Assembly: GCF_016641735.1 (NCBI RefSeq)
Contig: NZ_JAEDAO010000001.1
Coordinates: 3,968,001-4,032,000 of the forward strand
Length of the DNA: 64,000 bases
Direction: 5' to 3'
Origin: Ramlibacter algicola
GTDB lineage: Bacteria; Pseudomonadota; Gammaproteobacteria; Burkholderiales; Burkholderiaceae_C
Both the position numbers and the translations under genes were made by a program. A model generated the notes under the pieces. The model was not told the DNA's origin and ran no database searches. It saw only the letters and a list, made by a program, of their open reading frames with translations. This document shows positions 30,584 through 39,555 of this stretch, piece by piece; positions within the stretch are counted from its first letter, which is position 1; each line of letters opens with the position of its first letter.

Positions 30584-31204
30584 ATGGCAGGCCACGAGCA
30601 CCATCACCCCGACCACGACGAGCATTCCGAGCTGTCGGAGACCGAGATCCGCGTGCGCGCACTGCAGTCCGTGCTCGCGCAGAAGGGCTACGTCGATCCC
30701 GCCGCGCTGGACGTCATCGTCGACACCTACCAGACGAAGATCGGCCCGCGCAACGGTGCGCTCGTGGTCGCGAAGTCATGGACGGACCCGCAGTTCCGCG
30801 AGTGGCTGCTGCGCGACGCGACAGCCGCGATCTCCTCGCTGGGCTACACCGGTCGCCAGGGCGAGCACATGGTCGCGGTCGAGAACACCGACGCCGTGCA
30901 CAACATGGTCGTGTGCACGCTGTGCAGCTGCTACCCGTGGCCGGTGCTGGGCCTGCCGCCCGTCTGGTACAAGAGCGCGCCCTACCGGTCGCGCGCGGTC
31001 CGCGACCCGCGCGGCGTGCTCGCCGACTTCGGCCTGCAGCTGCCCGAGACCACCGAAGTGCGCGTGTGGGATTCCACGGCCGAGGTGCGCTACCTGGTCG
31101 TGCCGCAGCGCCCCAAGGGCACGGACCACCTCGACGAGGCGCAGCTGGCGGAGCTCGTCACGCGCGATTCCATGATCGGCACCGGACTGCCACGGCAACC
31201 ATGA
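30584..31204 (+). CDS. nthA: Cobalt-type nitrile hydratase alpha subunit
   Basis: A 206-residue subunit that holds the metal and converts nitriles to amides. The metal claw is CTLCSC at residues 111-116 ([14 protein letters not shown]). Threonine in the second position and Tyr after the claw are typical of cobalt enzymes; iron enzymes have Ser and Thr there. The N-terminal [11 protein letters not shown] stretch is histidine-rich. It is the first gene of nthA-nthB-accessory with ATGA overlaps; a TATAGT stands 8 nt before the ATG. Confidence 0.95.
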   Translation: MAGHEHHHPDHDEHSELSETEIRVRALQSVLAQKGYVDPAALDVIVDTYQTKIGPRNGALVVAKSWTDPQFREWLLRDATAAISSLGYTGRQGEHMVAVENTDAVHNMVVCTLCSCYPWPVLGLPPVWYKSAPYRSRAVRDPRGVLADFGLQLPETTEVRVWDSTAEVRYLVVPQRPKGTDHLDEAQLAELVTRDSMIGTGLPRQP

Positions 31205-31863
31205 GCTACGTCACGCACGCCGACCTCGGCGGCCGAACCGGCTTCGGCCGCGTCGTGCCGGAAGACGAGAACGAGGGCTTCCATGAAGCGTGGGAACCGC
31301 TGGCACTGGCGATCACCGTCGCGATGGGCGCGACCGGCAGCTGGACCATCGACCAGAGCCGCGCGGCGCGCGAGACGCTGCCGGACTACCTGCAACTGGG
31401 CTACTACCAGATCTGGATCGGCGCGCTGGAGAAGCTGATGCTCGAGCGCGGCCTGGTCACCGAACAGGAGATCGCGCAGGCGCAGGTGCTGCAGCCGGCC
31501 AAGCCACTTGCGCGCGTGCTGCGTGCGGCGGACACGCCGGCGGCGCTGGCGCGCGGCTCGGCCACCGACCGGCCGGATGCGCGCGTGCAAGTCGCGTTCA
31601 ACGTGGGGGATCGGGTGCGCACGCGATCGCACGAGGTGCCGCACCACACGCGCCTGCCCGGCTACGCGCGCGGCAAGGTCGGCACGATCGAACGCGTGCA
31701 CGGCCCACACGTGTTCGCCGACACCAGCGGGCAGGGCCTGGGCGAGCACCCGCAGCCGCTGTACACGGTCGTCTTCGACGGCCGCGAGTTGTGGGGCGAC
31801 GACGCCGCGCCCGGCCTGCGCGTGTCGATCGACGCCTGGCAACCGTACCTGGAGGCCGCATGA
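31201..31863 (+). CDS. nthB: Nitrile hydratase beta subunit
   Basis: A 220-residue partner of the alpha subunit. It has the N-terminal helical part ([20 protein letters not shown], then [20 protein letters not shown]) and a C-terminal SH3-like barrel ([45 protein letters not shown]). It overlaps nthA and the accessory gene by 4 nt each, consistent with stoichiometric assembly. Confidence 0.95.
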   Translation: MSYVTHADLGGRTGFGRVVPEDENEGFHEAWEPLALAITVAMGATGSWTIDQSRAARETLPDYLQLGYYQIWIGALEKLMLERGLVTEQEIAQAQVLQPAKPLARVLRAADTPAALARGSATDRPDARVQVAFNVGDRVRTRSHEVPHHTRLPGYARGKVGTIERVHGPHVFADTSGQGLGEHPQPLYTVVFDGRELWGDDAAPGLRVSIDAWQPYLEAA

Positions 31864-32225
31864 GCAGCAGCGCGTTGCCCGAGGTGCCCGGCATTCCTTG
31901 CGACGCCGAAGGCCCGGTGTTCGGCGCGCCGTGGCAGGCGCAGGCCTTCGCGATGGCCGTGGCACTGAACGCACGCGGCGTCTTCACCTGGCCCGAGTGG
32001 GCGCAGGTGTTCGGGGAGCACATCAAGTCGTCGCCCGCCCAGCCCGATGAAGATCCCGGCGACGCCTACTACCGCCAGTGGCTCGCCGCGCTGGAGGACA
32101 TCGTCAAGCGCAAGGGCGCGACCGACGCCCGTGAACTGCATCGCTGGCAGCACGCCTGGGAACACGCCGCCGAACGCACGCCCCACGGCGCGGCGATCGA
32201 GGTGCAGGCGGGCGACTTCCACTGA
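31860..32225 (+). CDS. Nitrile hydratase accessory/activator protein (beta-subunit N-terminal-like)
   Basis: A 121-residue protein resembling the N-terminal half of the beta subunit, as in P14K/NthE-type proteins that deliver cobalt by exchange with the alpha subunit. The features are VFGAPWQAQAFAMAVALNA, FTWPEWAQVFGEHI, YYRQWLAALEDIVKRKG and a C-terminal HxxxxWEHAAERTPHG. It overlaps nthB by ATGA and is followed by a REP pair. Confidence 0.9.
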   Translation: MSSSALPEVPGIPCDAEGPVFGAPWQAQAFAMAVALNARGVFTWPEWAQVFGEHIKSSPAQPDEDPGDAYYRQWLAALEDIVKRKGATDARELHRWQHAWEHAAERTPHGAAIEVQAGDFH

Positions 32226-32248
32226 CGTCGCCGGCGCCGCGCGGCCTT

Positions 32249-32340
32249 CGTCGTCCCCGCGGAGGCGGGGACCCATTGCTTCCATCCTTGGATTCCGCAG
32301 AAGCCGGAAGCGGTGGATTCCCGCCTCCGCGGGAATGACG
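32249..32340. repeat. Paired REP-like element after the nitrile hydratase operon
   Basis: An inverted pair, CGTCGTCCCCGCGGAGGCGG.. and ..ATTCCCGCCTCCGCGGGAAT. It lies between the accessory gene and the convergent NUDIX gene. Confidence 0.9.
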
Positions 32341-32396
32341 GGCCTCCGTAGGTACGCCTCGTGCGGGCAGCCGTGCCGGATGTTCTTCCCGGTGCT

Positions 32397-32840
32397 CTAC
32401 AGCTTCAAGGTCGAGTGAGATCCGGCATCTCGCAGCCATTGCGCGATGTGCGCCAACGCGCGCCGGTAGACGTCGTGCCAGTCGTCCGATGGCGGCTGCC
32501 CGAGCGGGTGCCAGAAGAAGCGGTACGCATGCCCTTCGTCGCCGGCGCTCTGGTGCACCCACCCATCCGGCAAGGGGGCGTGCGGTTCGCACAGGGACAG
32601 CGACCAGCGCTGCTGCTCGAAACCCGCATCCCAGGTGCCGAGGTCGGCGACGACGTGCGCCACGACGCCGCTCTCTTCCCGCAGTTCGCGCACCGCGGCC
32701 TGCGCCGCCGTCTCGCTAGCTTCGACGCTTCCCTTGACCAGTTGCAAGCCCGCGAGCGGGTGCTCGAACGCGAGCACCTCGACGCGACCGGTGCCGCGCA
32801 GCACGACGGGACAGGCCTTCAGCCGCCAGGCATCAGCCAT
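32397..32840 (-). CDS. NUDIX hydrolase
   Basis: A 147-residue pyrophosphohydrolase with a complete NUDIX box, GSVEASETAAQAAVRELREE followed by SGV, near residues 37-59. It probably removes oxidised or unwanted nucleoside diphosphate derivatives; the substrate is not predictable. It lies 10 nt after the HIT gene and may be co-transcribed with it. Confidence 0.85.
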   Translation of the reverse strand: MADAWRLKACPVVLRGTGRVEVLAFEHPLAGLQLVKGSVEASETAAQAAVRELREESGVVAHVVADLGTWDAGFEQQRWSLSLCEPHAPLPDGWVHQSAGDEGHAYRFFWHPLGQPPSDDWHDVYRRALAHIAQWLRDAGSHSTLKL

Positions 32841-32850
32841 AGAACGCTGC

Positions 32851-33303
32851 TCAACCGAGTCCGCGGACCACCGCATCACGCAGCGCGGCGAACTCCCCGC
32901 GTTCGTACACATAGCCCGGGATCGACAGCGGGTCGATCGGCACGCCTTCGAACGCGTCGCCGGCGAAGCGCGGGTAGAAGTGCATGTGCAGGTGCGGCAG
33001 CGTGTTGCCGTGGATCTCGTAGTTCATCTTCACGGCACCGGTCGCTTCGGCCAGCACGCGCGAGACGCGCTGCGCGTCCCGCATGAAGGCCGCGGCCTCG
33101 TCGGGCGGCAGGTCGTGCAGGTCGACGGCGTGCGTGCGCGCGACCAGGCATGCGTAGCCGCGCACGGCCGCGTGCTCCTGCATCGTGAGCCACGATGCCT
33201 CGAGGCGCGCGACGACGTCGAGCGGCTGCTTGCGGCGGCAGATCGGGCAGGCTTCGCCGGAGCACAGCGCCTGCCAGCGTTCGGGGTGGGACCAGGCGGG
33301 CAT
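32851..33303 (-). CDS. HIT family hydrolase
   Basis: A 150-residue nucleotide hydrolase or transferase. The histidine triad is HLHMHFYPR (in HGNTLPHLHMHFYPRF, near residues 105-120); the final position is Phe-Tyr instead of His-x-x, as in HIT-like variants. An N-terminal CPICRRKQP could bind zinc. It precedes the NUDIX gene by 10 nt. Confidence 0.82.
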   Translation of the reverse strand: MPAWSHPERWQALCSGEACPICRRKQPLDVVARLEASWLTMQEHAAVRGYACLVARTHAVDLHDLPPDEAAAFMRDAQRVSRVLAEATGAVKMNYEIHGNTLPHLHMHFYPRFAGDAFEGVPIDPLSIPGYVYERGEFAALRDAVVRGLG

Positions 33304-33321
33304 CAGATCCGGCTCACGAAG

Positions 33322-33684
33322 TCACTGCTCCCGCGGCGGTTGCCATAGCTCCACCTTGTTGCCCTCGGGATCGACCACCCAGCCGAAGACGCCGTACTCG
33401 GACTCGTCGACCTTGTCCAGGACGTCGCAGCCTTCGTCCTTCAGGACCTTGACCAGCGTGCGCACGTCGTCGACGCGGTAATTGATCATGAACGGCACCT
33501 TGTTCGGGCCGAAGGTTTCGGCACCGACGGACCAGATGGTGGACCCGCCCGGATCGGACCACGGGAACGCCGCACCGCCCCAGGCGAGCACGTCGATGCC
33601 GAGGTGGCGCTGGTACCAGCCGCGCAGGGCCACGGGGTCCCTGGCCTGGAAGAAGATGCCGCCGATGCCGGTCACACGTTTCAT
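33322..33684 (-). CDS. VOC (glyoxalase/bleomycin resistance) family protein
   Basis: A 120-residue single-module VOC protein. The module starts at GIGGIFFQARDPVALRGWYQ and ends in GVFGWVVDPEGNKVELWQPP, where the final Glu is a usual metal ligand. Such proteins range from lyases to dioxygenases and binding proteins; no role can be assigned. It lies 18 nt before the HIT gene on the same strand. Confidence 0.85.
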   Translation of the reverse strand: MKRVTGIGGIFFQARDPVALRGWYQRHLGIDVLAWGGAAFPWSDPGGSTIWSVGAETFGPNKVPFMINYRVDDVRTLVKVLKDEGCDVLDKVDESEYGVFGWVVDPEGNKVELWQPPREQ

Positions 33685-33758
33685 GGAAGCTCCGCAACGA
33701 GGAGCGCGACGCTATCGCAGTTCGCCCGTGCATGCCAGTTGCGTGTCGCGCAGCCACG

Positions 33759-34154
33759 TCACCGCCGCCCGGGCCGCTCCATCGCGACTTCGGACCGGTT
33801 GAACCCGAGCTTCTCGTAGAACCCGGACACCGGCTGGCGCGAGCGCAGCACCCACGTCATCTTCGGATCGCTTCCCATCGCGGCTTCGACGAGCGCCTTG
33901 CCCACGCCGCGGCCGCGGTGCGCTTCGGCAACGACGACCATCGAGATATAGCCATTGAAGATGCCGTCGGTGAGTGCGCGCAGGAAGCCGATCACCTCGC
34001 CATCGCCGCCGACCGCAACGAGCGCGACTTGCGAGCGTGCGACGAGTTCCTGGAACACCGCCGGGTCCTGCACGCGCGGGCCCCAATCGTTGGCGGCGAG
34101 AAGGAGCCGCGCCGGTTCGAGTTCGACCGCCGTGATGGGACGTATGGTCGTCAC
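33759..34154 (-). CDS. GNAT family N-acetyltransferase
   Basis: A 131-residue acetyltransferase read from a GTG that overlaps the stop of the upstream acetyltransferase gene (GTGA). The acetyl-CoA motif is [20 protein letters not shown] near residues 74-93, and the C-terminal [17 protein letters not shown] is typical of GNATs. The overlap means coupled translation with the AAC(6')-like protein. Confidence 0.82.
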   Translation of the reverse strand: MTTIRPITAVELEPARLLLAANDWGPRVQDPAVFQELVARSQVALVAVGGDGEVIGFLRALTDGIFNGYISMVVVAEAHRGRGVGKALVEAAMGSDPKMTWVLRSRQPVSGFYEKLGFNRSEVAMERPGRR

Positions 34155-34615
34155 GTGAGGACTTTCCTGAAATACACGACCCTCTCCGTTTCGACGAAGC
34201 CAAGGGCCGCGTGCATCGCATGGCTGGCAATGTTCTCGAGCCGCGCATCGGAAGCGAATTCCGCGCAGCCACGATCGAGCGCCCACTGCTCGGCCGCAGC
34301 CACGAGCCGGCGCGCGACGCCTGAGCGCCTTGCGTGGGGAACGACGTAGATGCCTTCGAGGAAAGCGACCGGCGACGTCTGCGTTCCATTCACATGGTCG
34401 TGCCGAAGCGCGACTTCGACGAGGCCGATCGCCTCGTCCGGGGCGCCGAACGCGAGGAACTGGGCAAAGCGACCCGGGTCGGCGACGAATTGCTCCATCT
34501 CCGCGAGGTGCTCGTCGGCCGTGCAGTGCGGCCAGAGTTGCTGACGCAAGTCGAGCCACCGTCGCTGCCATGCGTCGGCCGGCAGGATGTCGCTGGATCT
34601 CGGGGGTCCGTTCAT
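34151..34615 (-). CDS. AAC(6')-I-like aminoglycoside N-acetyltransferase
   Basis: A 154-residue GNAT protein. By recall it matches chromosomal AAC(6')-I enzymes: an N-terminal [20 protein letters not shown], the central [20 protein letters not shown] and [19 protein letters not shown]. It ends with [17 protein letters not shown]. Such enzymes acetylate the 6'-amine of aminoglycosides, but intrinsic homologues may have other natural substrates. No mobile-element signs are nearby. It heads a two-gene unit with the 33759 GNAT. The ribosome site is weak. Confidence 0.78.
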   Translation of the reverse strand: MNGPPRSSDILPADAWQRRWLDLRQQLWPHCTADEHLAEMEQFVADPGRFAQFLAFGAPDEAIGLVEVALRHDHVNGTQTSPVAFLEGIYVVPHARRSGVARRLVAAAEQWALDRGCAEFASDARLENIASHAMHAALGFVETERVVYFRKVLT

Positions 34616-34788
34616 CCTAGGAGGGTCCCGGCGATGAATGAAGCGAGGGCAGCGGCGCTCGCAGACGGCATGACGGGTCTCCCCAGGAACGGAGCCGACC
34701 ATAGCGCATCGGCACGCCGGCGCCCAGCGTGGCGGCCCGGGCGCCCCCCAGGTGACGGTGCCGAAACGCAGGAGGAAAGGCGCGAAAG

Positions 34789-34808
34789 GCGCCGCCCGCA
34801 GGCGGCGC
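34789..34808 (-). terminator. Possible terminator of the small membrane protein gene
   Basis: An 8-bp stem GCGCCGCC / GGCGGCGC with loop CGCA. On the minus strand it is followed by CTTTCGCGCCTTTCC, an imperfect U tract. It lies just past the stop at 34813. Confidence 0.5.
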
Positions 34809-34812
34809 GGGA

Positions 34813-35004
34813 TCAGTTGCGCCGTTGCCCGCGCTGGCGCAGCACGCGCTGCAGCAGCACCTGCACGGTGAAGCCGATGGCGGCCACCGGCAGCGCGGTG
34901 GTCAGGACGAAGCGGCCAGCGCCGTCGGTCAGGCCCATGTCGCCGGCCAAGGCCAGGCCGACGAGGGCGGAAGCGACGAGCCACCAGAAGCCGATGTTGA
35001 ACAA
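34813..35004 (-). CDS. Small two-helix membrane protein
   Basis: A 63-residue peptide from a TTG start, with GGGGGA 6 nt upstream. It has two hydrophobic segments (FWWLVASALVGLALAG and LTTALPVAAIGFTVQVLL) and a basic tail ending RQRGQRRN. Function unknown. A hairpin follows the stop, supporting a real transcript. Confidence 0.6.
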   Translation of the reverse strand: MFNIGFWWLVASALVGLALAGDMGLTDGAGRFVLTTALPVAAIGFTVQVLLQRVLRQRGQRRN

Positions 35005-35212
35005 GGAGATCCCCCGTGAAATCGTTGTGCGTTGTGGGGAGGAACCCTAACAGAGATGTGTTACCGGGTTGTATCGGCTGGTTGGGGGAAGTTGTCGGCC
35101 CACCAGGGCCTGTGCCGACCCGATCGTGAATGGCCAACCGCTGGATTCCCTCCTTCGCGGCCAGGGGATCCGGTGCTAGTCTGGGTTCCCCCCGCGCACA
35201 GCAGGAGCACGC

Positions 35213-36619
35213 ATGGCACCGCAGCCTACCGACCTGGCCGACGCGCCCGCGCACCTGCTGTCGCGGCTGTACTGGAGCGGTGAAGCCTCGCCCGTGGACG
35301 CGACGCGGGCCGCGCTGGCGCGCATCGACCGCCTCAACCCCGAGTACAAGGCCTTCGTGCGCGTCGACCACGAAGGCGCGCTCGCCGCCGCGCGGGCGAG
35401 CGAAGCGCGGTGGCGCGGCAAGGCGCCGCTCGACGCGCTGGACGGCGTGCCGGTGTCGATCAAGGACCTGATCCTCACCAAGGGCCTGCCCACGCTTCGA
35501 GGCAGCTTCACGGTCGACGAGAACCAGCCTTGGGACGTCGACGCGCCCGTCACGGCGCGCCTGCGCGAAGCCGGCTGCGTCATCCTGGGCAAGACCGCGA
35601 CGCCGGAATTCGGCTGCAAGGGCGAGACCAACTCGGCGCGCACCGGCATCACGCGCAACCCGTGGAATCGCGATCGCACGCCCGGCGGGTCGTCGGGTGG
35701 CGCGGCCGCGGCGGTCGCCCTGGGCATGGGGCCGATCGCGGTGGGCACCGATGGCGCCGGTTCGGTGCGGATCCCGGCCGCGTTCTGCGGCAACTTCGGC
35801 CTGAAACCCAGCTTCGGCCGCGTGCCCGCGTATCCGCTGTCGCCGTTCGGCACCGTCGCCCACCTCGGGCCGCACACGATGGACGTGCGCGACGCCGCGA
35901 TGGCGATGAACCTGATGAAGCGCCCGGACGCGCGGGACTGGACGTCGCTGCCGCCGGACATCCTCGACTACACCGCGACCCTGACCGAAGGCTTCTCCGG
36001 CTTGCGCGTCGCGTTCTCCCCGCGCCTGGGCTATGCGAAGGTGGATGCGGAAGTCGCGGACGCCGTGCAGGCCGCTGCGCGCTCCGTCGAGGCCGCCGGC
36101 GCGATCGTCGAGGAAGTGGACCCCGGCATCGAGGACCCGCTGGAGATCACGACCGGACTCTGGTTCGTCGGTGCGTGGACGGTGTGGAACACGCTCACGC
36201 CCGCGCAGCAGGAACGCACCGACCCGGACTTCCGCGCCGAAGCGCTGCTGGGCAGCCAGCTCAGCGCGCTGCACGTGCAGCAACTGCACCTGCGCCGCGG
36301 CGCGCTCGGGTCGCACATGCGGCAGTTCATGCAGCGCTACGACCTGCTCCTCACGCCGTCGACCGCCATTCCCGCTTTCGCCATCCGCGAACCCGGCTCG
36401 GTGCCGATGACGCCCGAGGCCATGCTTGGCTGGACACCCTTCAGCTACCCTTTCAACCTGACGCAGCAACCCGCGTGCACCGTGCCCTGCGGCCTCACGC
36501 GCGACGGCCTGCCGATCGGCGTGCAGTTCGTCGGGCCGATGTTCCGCGACGAACTGGTGCTGCGCGCCGCCGCCGCGTACGAGGCGATCCGGCCGATCCC
36601 GCGGCCGGCGGTGGCATAA
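35213..36619 (+). CDS. Amidase-signature family amidase
   Basis: A 468-residue amidase with the Ser-cisSer-Lys triad layout: lysine in GVPVSIKDLIL (near residue 84), TPGGSSGGAAAAVALGMG (near 156-173) and GTDGAGSVRIPAAFCGNFG carrying the nucleophile near 182. It hydrolyses amides to acids. It lies 3 kb from the cobalt nitrile hydratase operon on the same strand, so it may complete nitrile-to-acid conversion. AGGAG precedes the ATG, and a TGCTAGTCT extended -10-like box is at 35171-35179. Confidence 0.92.
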   Translation: MAPQPTDLADAPAHLLSRLYWSGEASPVDATRAALARIDRLNPEYKAFVRVDHEGALAAARASEARWRGKAPLDALDGVPVSIKDLILTKGLPTLRGSFTVDENQPWDVDAPVTARLREAGCVILGKTATPEFGCKGETNSARTGITRNPWNRDRTPGGSSGGAAAAVALGMGPIAVGTDGAGSVRIPAAFCGNFGLKPSFGRVPAYPLSPFGTVAHLGPHTMDVRDAAMAMNLMKRPDARDWTSLPPDILDYTATLTEGFSGLRVAFSPRLGYAKVDAEVADAVQAAARSVEAAGAIVEEVDPGIEDPLEITTGLWFVGAWTVWNTLTPAQQERTDPDFRAEALLGSQLSALHVQQLHLRRGALGSHMRQFMQRYDLLLTPSTAIPAFAIREPGSVPMTPEAMLGWTPFSYPFNLTQQPACTVPCGLTRDGLPIGVQFVGPMFRDELVLRAAAAYEAIRPIPRPAVA

Positions 36620-36626
36620 CGGGACT

Positions 36627-36719
36627 CGTCATTTCCGCGAAGGCGGGAATCCATCGCTCCCACCATGCGCAGCGTCGGGGGCGGGAAGCGGTGGGTCTCC
36701 GCCTCCGCGGCGACGACGA
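36627..36719. repeat. Paired REP-like element
   Basis: An inverted pair, CGTCATTTCCGCGAAGGCGG.. and ..TCTCCGCCTCCGCGGCGACG. It lies between the amidase and phosphoesterase genes, and the second unit is less perfect than in other copies. Confidence 0.87.
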
Positions 36720-36741
36720 GGCCGTCGTTACCATCCCGCCC

Positions 36742-37590
36742 ATGAAAACAGCGCGGCGACGGAGGTGGATAGGTTGGACGTTCCTGGTGCTCGCGCTGCT
36801 CGCGGTCTATGCGGTGGGCGTGGAGCCGCGCTGGACCGCCACACGACGCATCGAAGCCAGCGTGCCCGGCTGGTCGCGGCCGCCGCTCAAGGTCGCCGTC
36901 GCGAGTGACTGGCACATCACGCGCCGTCCGCTCGGCGCAATGACCTTGGACCGCGCCGCGGCCATCGTGGCGCAGATCAACGCGGCGAATCCCGACGTCG
37001 TGCTGCTGCCGGGCGACTTCATCGCCGGCGATGGCGATCCGGCTTCGCGCGGCGAGCCGGACGCGCAGGAGATCGCGGCAGTGCTGGGCAAGCTGCGTGC
37101 GCCGCTGGGCGTGTACGCGGTGCTCGGCAACCATGACTGGTGGGCCGACGGTCCCGCCGTCGCCGAGGCGCTGAAGCGCCGGGGCATCCAGGTGCTCGAG
37201 AACGATGCGCGCGAAATCGACGCCGGCCTGTGGGTGGCCGGCATCGGCGACCACATGACGGGCCACTCGAACCCGGTGCGCACGGTGGCCGCGGTGCCGC
37301 CCCGCGCGCACGCGCTCGTCGTCATGCACGATCCAGCGAGCCTGCTGGACCTTCCCGCCGTGCAAGGCCTCGCGGTGGCGGGGCACATGCATGCGGGGCA
37401 GGTGCGCTTGCCGGGTCATGGCGCGCTGATCACGCCCGGCCGCGCGCCACGCTCGTGGTCGTACGGCTGGGTCGACCACCGCGGGCTGCAGGCCTGGGTG
37501 ACCAGCGGCCTGGGCACCAGCATCCTGCCGGTGCGCTTCAACGCACGGCCCGAGTGGGTGCTGCTGGTGGTGGGCGCCGCCGCGGGGTGA
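36742..37590 (+). CDS. Membrane-anchored metallophosphoesterase (YaeI-like)
   Basis: A 282-residue calcineurin-fold phosphoesterase with one N-terminal membrane segment (WTFLVLALLAVYAVGVEP). The metal motifs appear in order: ASDWHI, LLPGDFIAGDGD, AVLGNHDWW, VVMHDP and GHMHAGQ. This order matches YaeI/YkuE-like enzymes acting on lipid or nucleotide phosphates. Convergent with, and directly abutting, the LivK-like gene. Confidence 0.9.
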   Translation: MKTARRRRWIGWTFLVLALLAVYAVGVEPRWTATRRIEASVPGWSRPPLKVAVASDWHITRRPLGAMTLDRAAAIVAQINAANPDVVLLPGDFIAGDGDPASRGEPDAQEIAAVLGKLRAPLGVYAVLGNHDWWADGPAVAEALKRRGIQVLENDAREIDAGLWVAGIGDHMTGHSNPVRTVAAVPPRAHALVVMHDPASLLDLPAVQGLAVAGHMHAGQVRLPGHGALITPGRAPRSWSYGWVDHRGLQAWVTSGLGTSILPVRFNARPEWVLLVVGAAAG

Positions 37591-38703
37591 TCAGCGGCGG
37601 AACTTGCCGTCCGCGCCGATGATCGCCAGGTCGGCGAAGTCCAGCCCGGTGTGGTCGGTCGGCGAGAAGCTCACCTCGAGGCCACCGATGTCGTACTTCT
37701 GGATCGACTCCAGCGCGGCGACCACCCCGGCGCGTGTCGGGCTCTTGCCCGCGCGGCGCAGGCCTTCCACCAGCACCTTGGCGGCGGCGAAACCCTCGAG
37801 CATCGCGGGCGACACCTCGAGGCCGTTGGCCTTGGCCAGCTCCATGGCCTCGCGCACCATCGGCGAGCTGATCGAGCGTTCGTTCGGGAACACCTGGCTG
37901 ATGACGATGCCGCGCGCGTGGTCGCCCAGGCTCTTCACGAACCCCGACGACGCGTTGTTCGACAGCGTGACCACCTGCGTCACCGACCCCGCGCTGCGCA
38001 GCGCCTTGATGCCTTCGGCCACGGTGTTGCCGGAGCCGATCCACATCACCGCCTGCGCCTCGGCCTTCTCCAGCGCCGGGATGATCTCGGCGTAGTTCGG
38101 CTTCTGGCGGTCGACCTTCAGGTCCAGCACCGGCTGCAGCTTGGCGCGCTCGAAGCTGCGCACGGCGCCTTTCTTCGCGTCCTGGCCGAACGAATCGTCG
38201 GCGACCACGAGCGCGATCTTCGTCATGCCGAGGTTCACCAGGTGGTCGAGCGCCTTCTCGGCCTCGCGCTGGTAGGTCGCGCGCACGTTGAACACGTACT
38301 TGTTGACCGGCTGGTGCAGCGACATCGCGCCCGTGGACGGCGCGACCAGCGCAATCCTGTGCTTCTCCAGCAAGGGCAGCAGCGATTCCGACGTCGGCGT
38401 GCCGCGCGTGAGGAACAGCGCCAGCACGTTCTTCTCTTCGACCAGCACACGCGCGTTGCCGGGCGTGAGCTTGGGATCGAACTTGTCGTCCAGCTGCAGC
38501 AGCTCGATCTTCTGGCCGTTCACGCCGCCCCTGGCGTTGACCGCGTTGATCCAGAGCTTGGCGCCGTCGGTGGTCTCCTTCACGCCGGCGGCGACGGTGC
38601 CGGAAAAGCCGGCCGTCTGGCCGATCAGCAATTGCGCGTGCGCGGAGCACAGGGACAGGCACAGCGCGGTGCCGGCGAGGAAGGAACGCAGGGGAGCTTG
38701 CAT
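37591..38703 (-). CDS. LivK-like ABC substrate-binding protein (lone)
   Basis: A 370-residue periplasmic binding protein of the branched-chain amino acid type, with a signal peptide ending SAHAQ-LLI. It shows GQTAGFSGTVAAGVKETTDG, GRTP-like TRGTPTSESLLPLLEKHRIA, FNVRATYQREAEKALDHLV and NYAEIIPALEKAEAQAVMW. No permease or ATPase genes are nearby. Orphan LivK-like proteins are common in Burkholderiales; the ligand is unknown. Confidence 0.9.
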   Translation of the reverse strand: MQAPLRSFLAGTALCLSLCSAHAQLLIGQTAGFSGTVAAGVKETTDGAKLWINAVNARGGVNGQKIELLQLDDKFDPKLTPGNARVLVEEKNVLALFLTRGTPTSESLLPLLEKHRIALVAPSTGAMSLHQPVNKYVFNVRATYQREAEKALDHLVNLGMTKIALVVADDSFGQDAKKGAVRSFERAKLQPVLDLKVDRQKPNYAEIIPALEKAEAQAVMWIGSGNTVAEGIKALRSAGSVTQVVTLSNNASSGFVKSLGDHARGIVISQVFPNERSISSPMVREAMELAKANGLEVSPAMLEGFAAAKVLVEGLRRAGKSPTRAGVVAALESIQKYDIGGLEVSFSPTDHTGLDFADLAIIGADGKFRR

Positions 38704-38819
38704 GCAGGTCGATGGAATGGACGACCTGCAATGATCGGCAAGAGCACTTCAGCAAGCGAGGGCGGAAGTCACACCTGCGGCGCAGCCGCACGACAACGTG
38801 GTGCCGGCGCGACGTCGCG

Positions 38820-39542
38820 TCAGCCGATCGCTTCGGCGGGCGCGATCGCGACGCCGTCGACACCGTGGCGCGCGAGCGCTTGCGCGACGAAGCCGGACGC
38901 CTTCATCTCCTCGACGAACAGCGCCAGCATGCGCGCGGCTTCCGCGCCGAACGCTTTCGGGCAGCCCATCGCCTGCCGGATCTGCATGAAGCGTCCCGGC
39001 AGCAGGCGCAGCCCGCCGTGGCGGTGCATGTCGATCTCCAGTTGCTGGCGCACGCCCGCGGCGACATCGGCGCCGTGCTGCAGGAAGTGGTCCACGACGG
39101 CAGGCGCGGAAGGCGCGCGCACGATCGTCGCCTGCTTCATCTCGCGCGTGAGGAACAGGTCGTACGCGCTGCCGTTGCCGACGACCACGCGCGTGCCGGC
39201 ACGATCGACCTCCTCGTTCGCGCGCAGCGGCGATGCGTCCTTCACCAGGTACGCGCCTTCGATGACGACGTAGGACGGCGTGAACGCGATCTGCTCGCCG
39301 CGCTTGGGGTCGATGGCGAAGAAGCCGATGTCGGCCTGCCCGTTCGCGATGGCGTCCACCGACTTCGCCGCCGTGTCGACGACCACCAGCTCGAGCGGCA
39401 CGCCGAGCCGCTTCCCGAACTCGGTGGCGAGATCGACGGACACGCCGCGCGCGCTGTCGCCGTCCTTGCGCGCGAGCACGGCGTTGCCGGTGTTGATGGC
39501 GGCGCGCAGGCGGCCGGTGGCGGAGAACGGCGAGCTCGTCAT
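38820..39542 (-). CDS. Family 3 extracellular solute-binding-like protein without evident signal peptide
   Basis: A 240-residue protein with the amino-acid-binding SBP_bac_3 fold (LRAAINTGNAVLARKD, GVSVDLATEFGKRLGVPLEL, VDAIANGQADIGFFAIDPKR, AFTPSYVVIEGAYLVK). The start MTSSPFSATG leads straight into the fold, with no hydrophobic signal. It may therefore work in the cytoplasm, be a cyclohexadienyl-dehydratase-like enzyme, or have a mis-set start. It precedes the 37591 gene on the same strand by 116 bp. Confidence 0.8.
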   Translation of the reverse strand: MTSSPFSATGRLRAAINTGNAVLARKDGDSARGVSVDLATEFGKRLGVPLELVVVDTAAKSVDAIANGQADIGFFAIDPKRGEQIAFTPSYVVIEGAYLVKDASPLRANEEVDRAGTRVVVGNGSAYDLFLTREMKQATIVRAPSAPAVVDHFLQHGADVAAGVRQQLEIDMHRHGGLRLLPGRFMQIRQAMGCPKAFGAEAARMLALFVEEMKASGFVAQALARHGVDGVAIAPAEAIG

Positions 39543-39555
39543 GCGCGGATTCTGC

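Noticed and set aside
34151..34615. Recently acquired resistance gene cassette around the AAC(6')-like gene
   Set aside because: No integrase, attC-like site, IS or change in base composition is visible around it.
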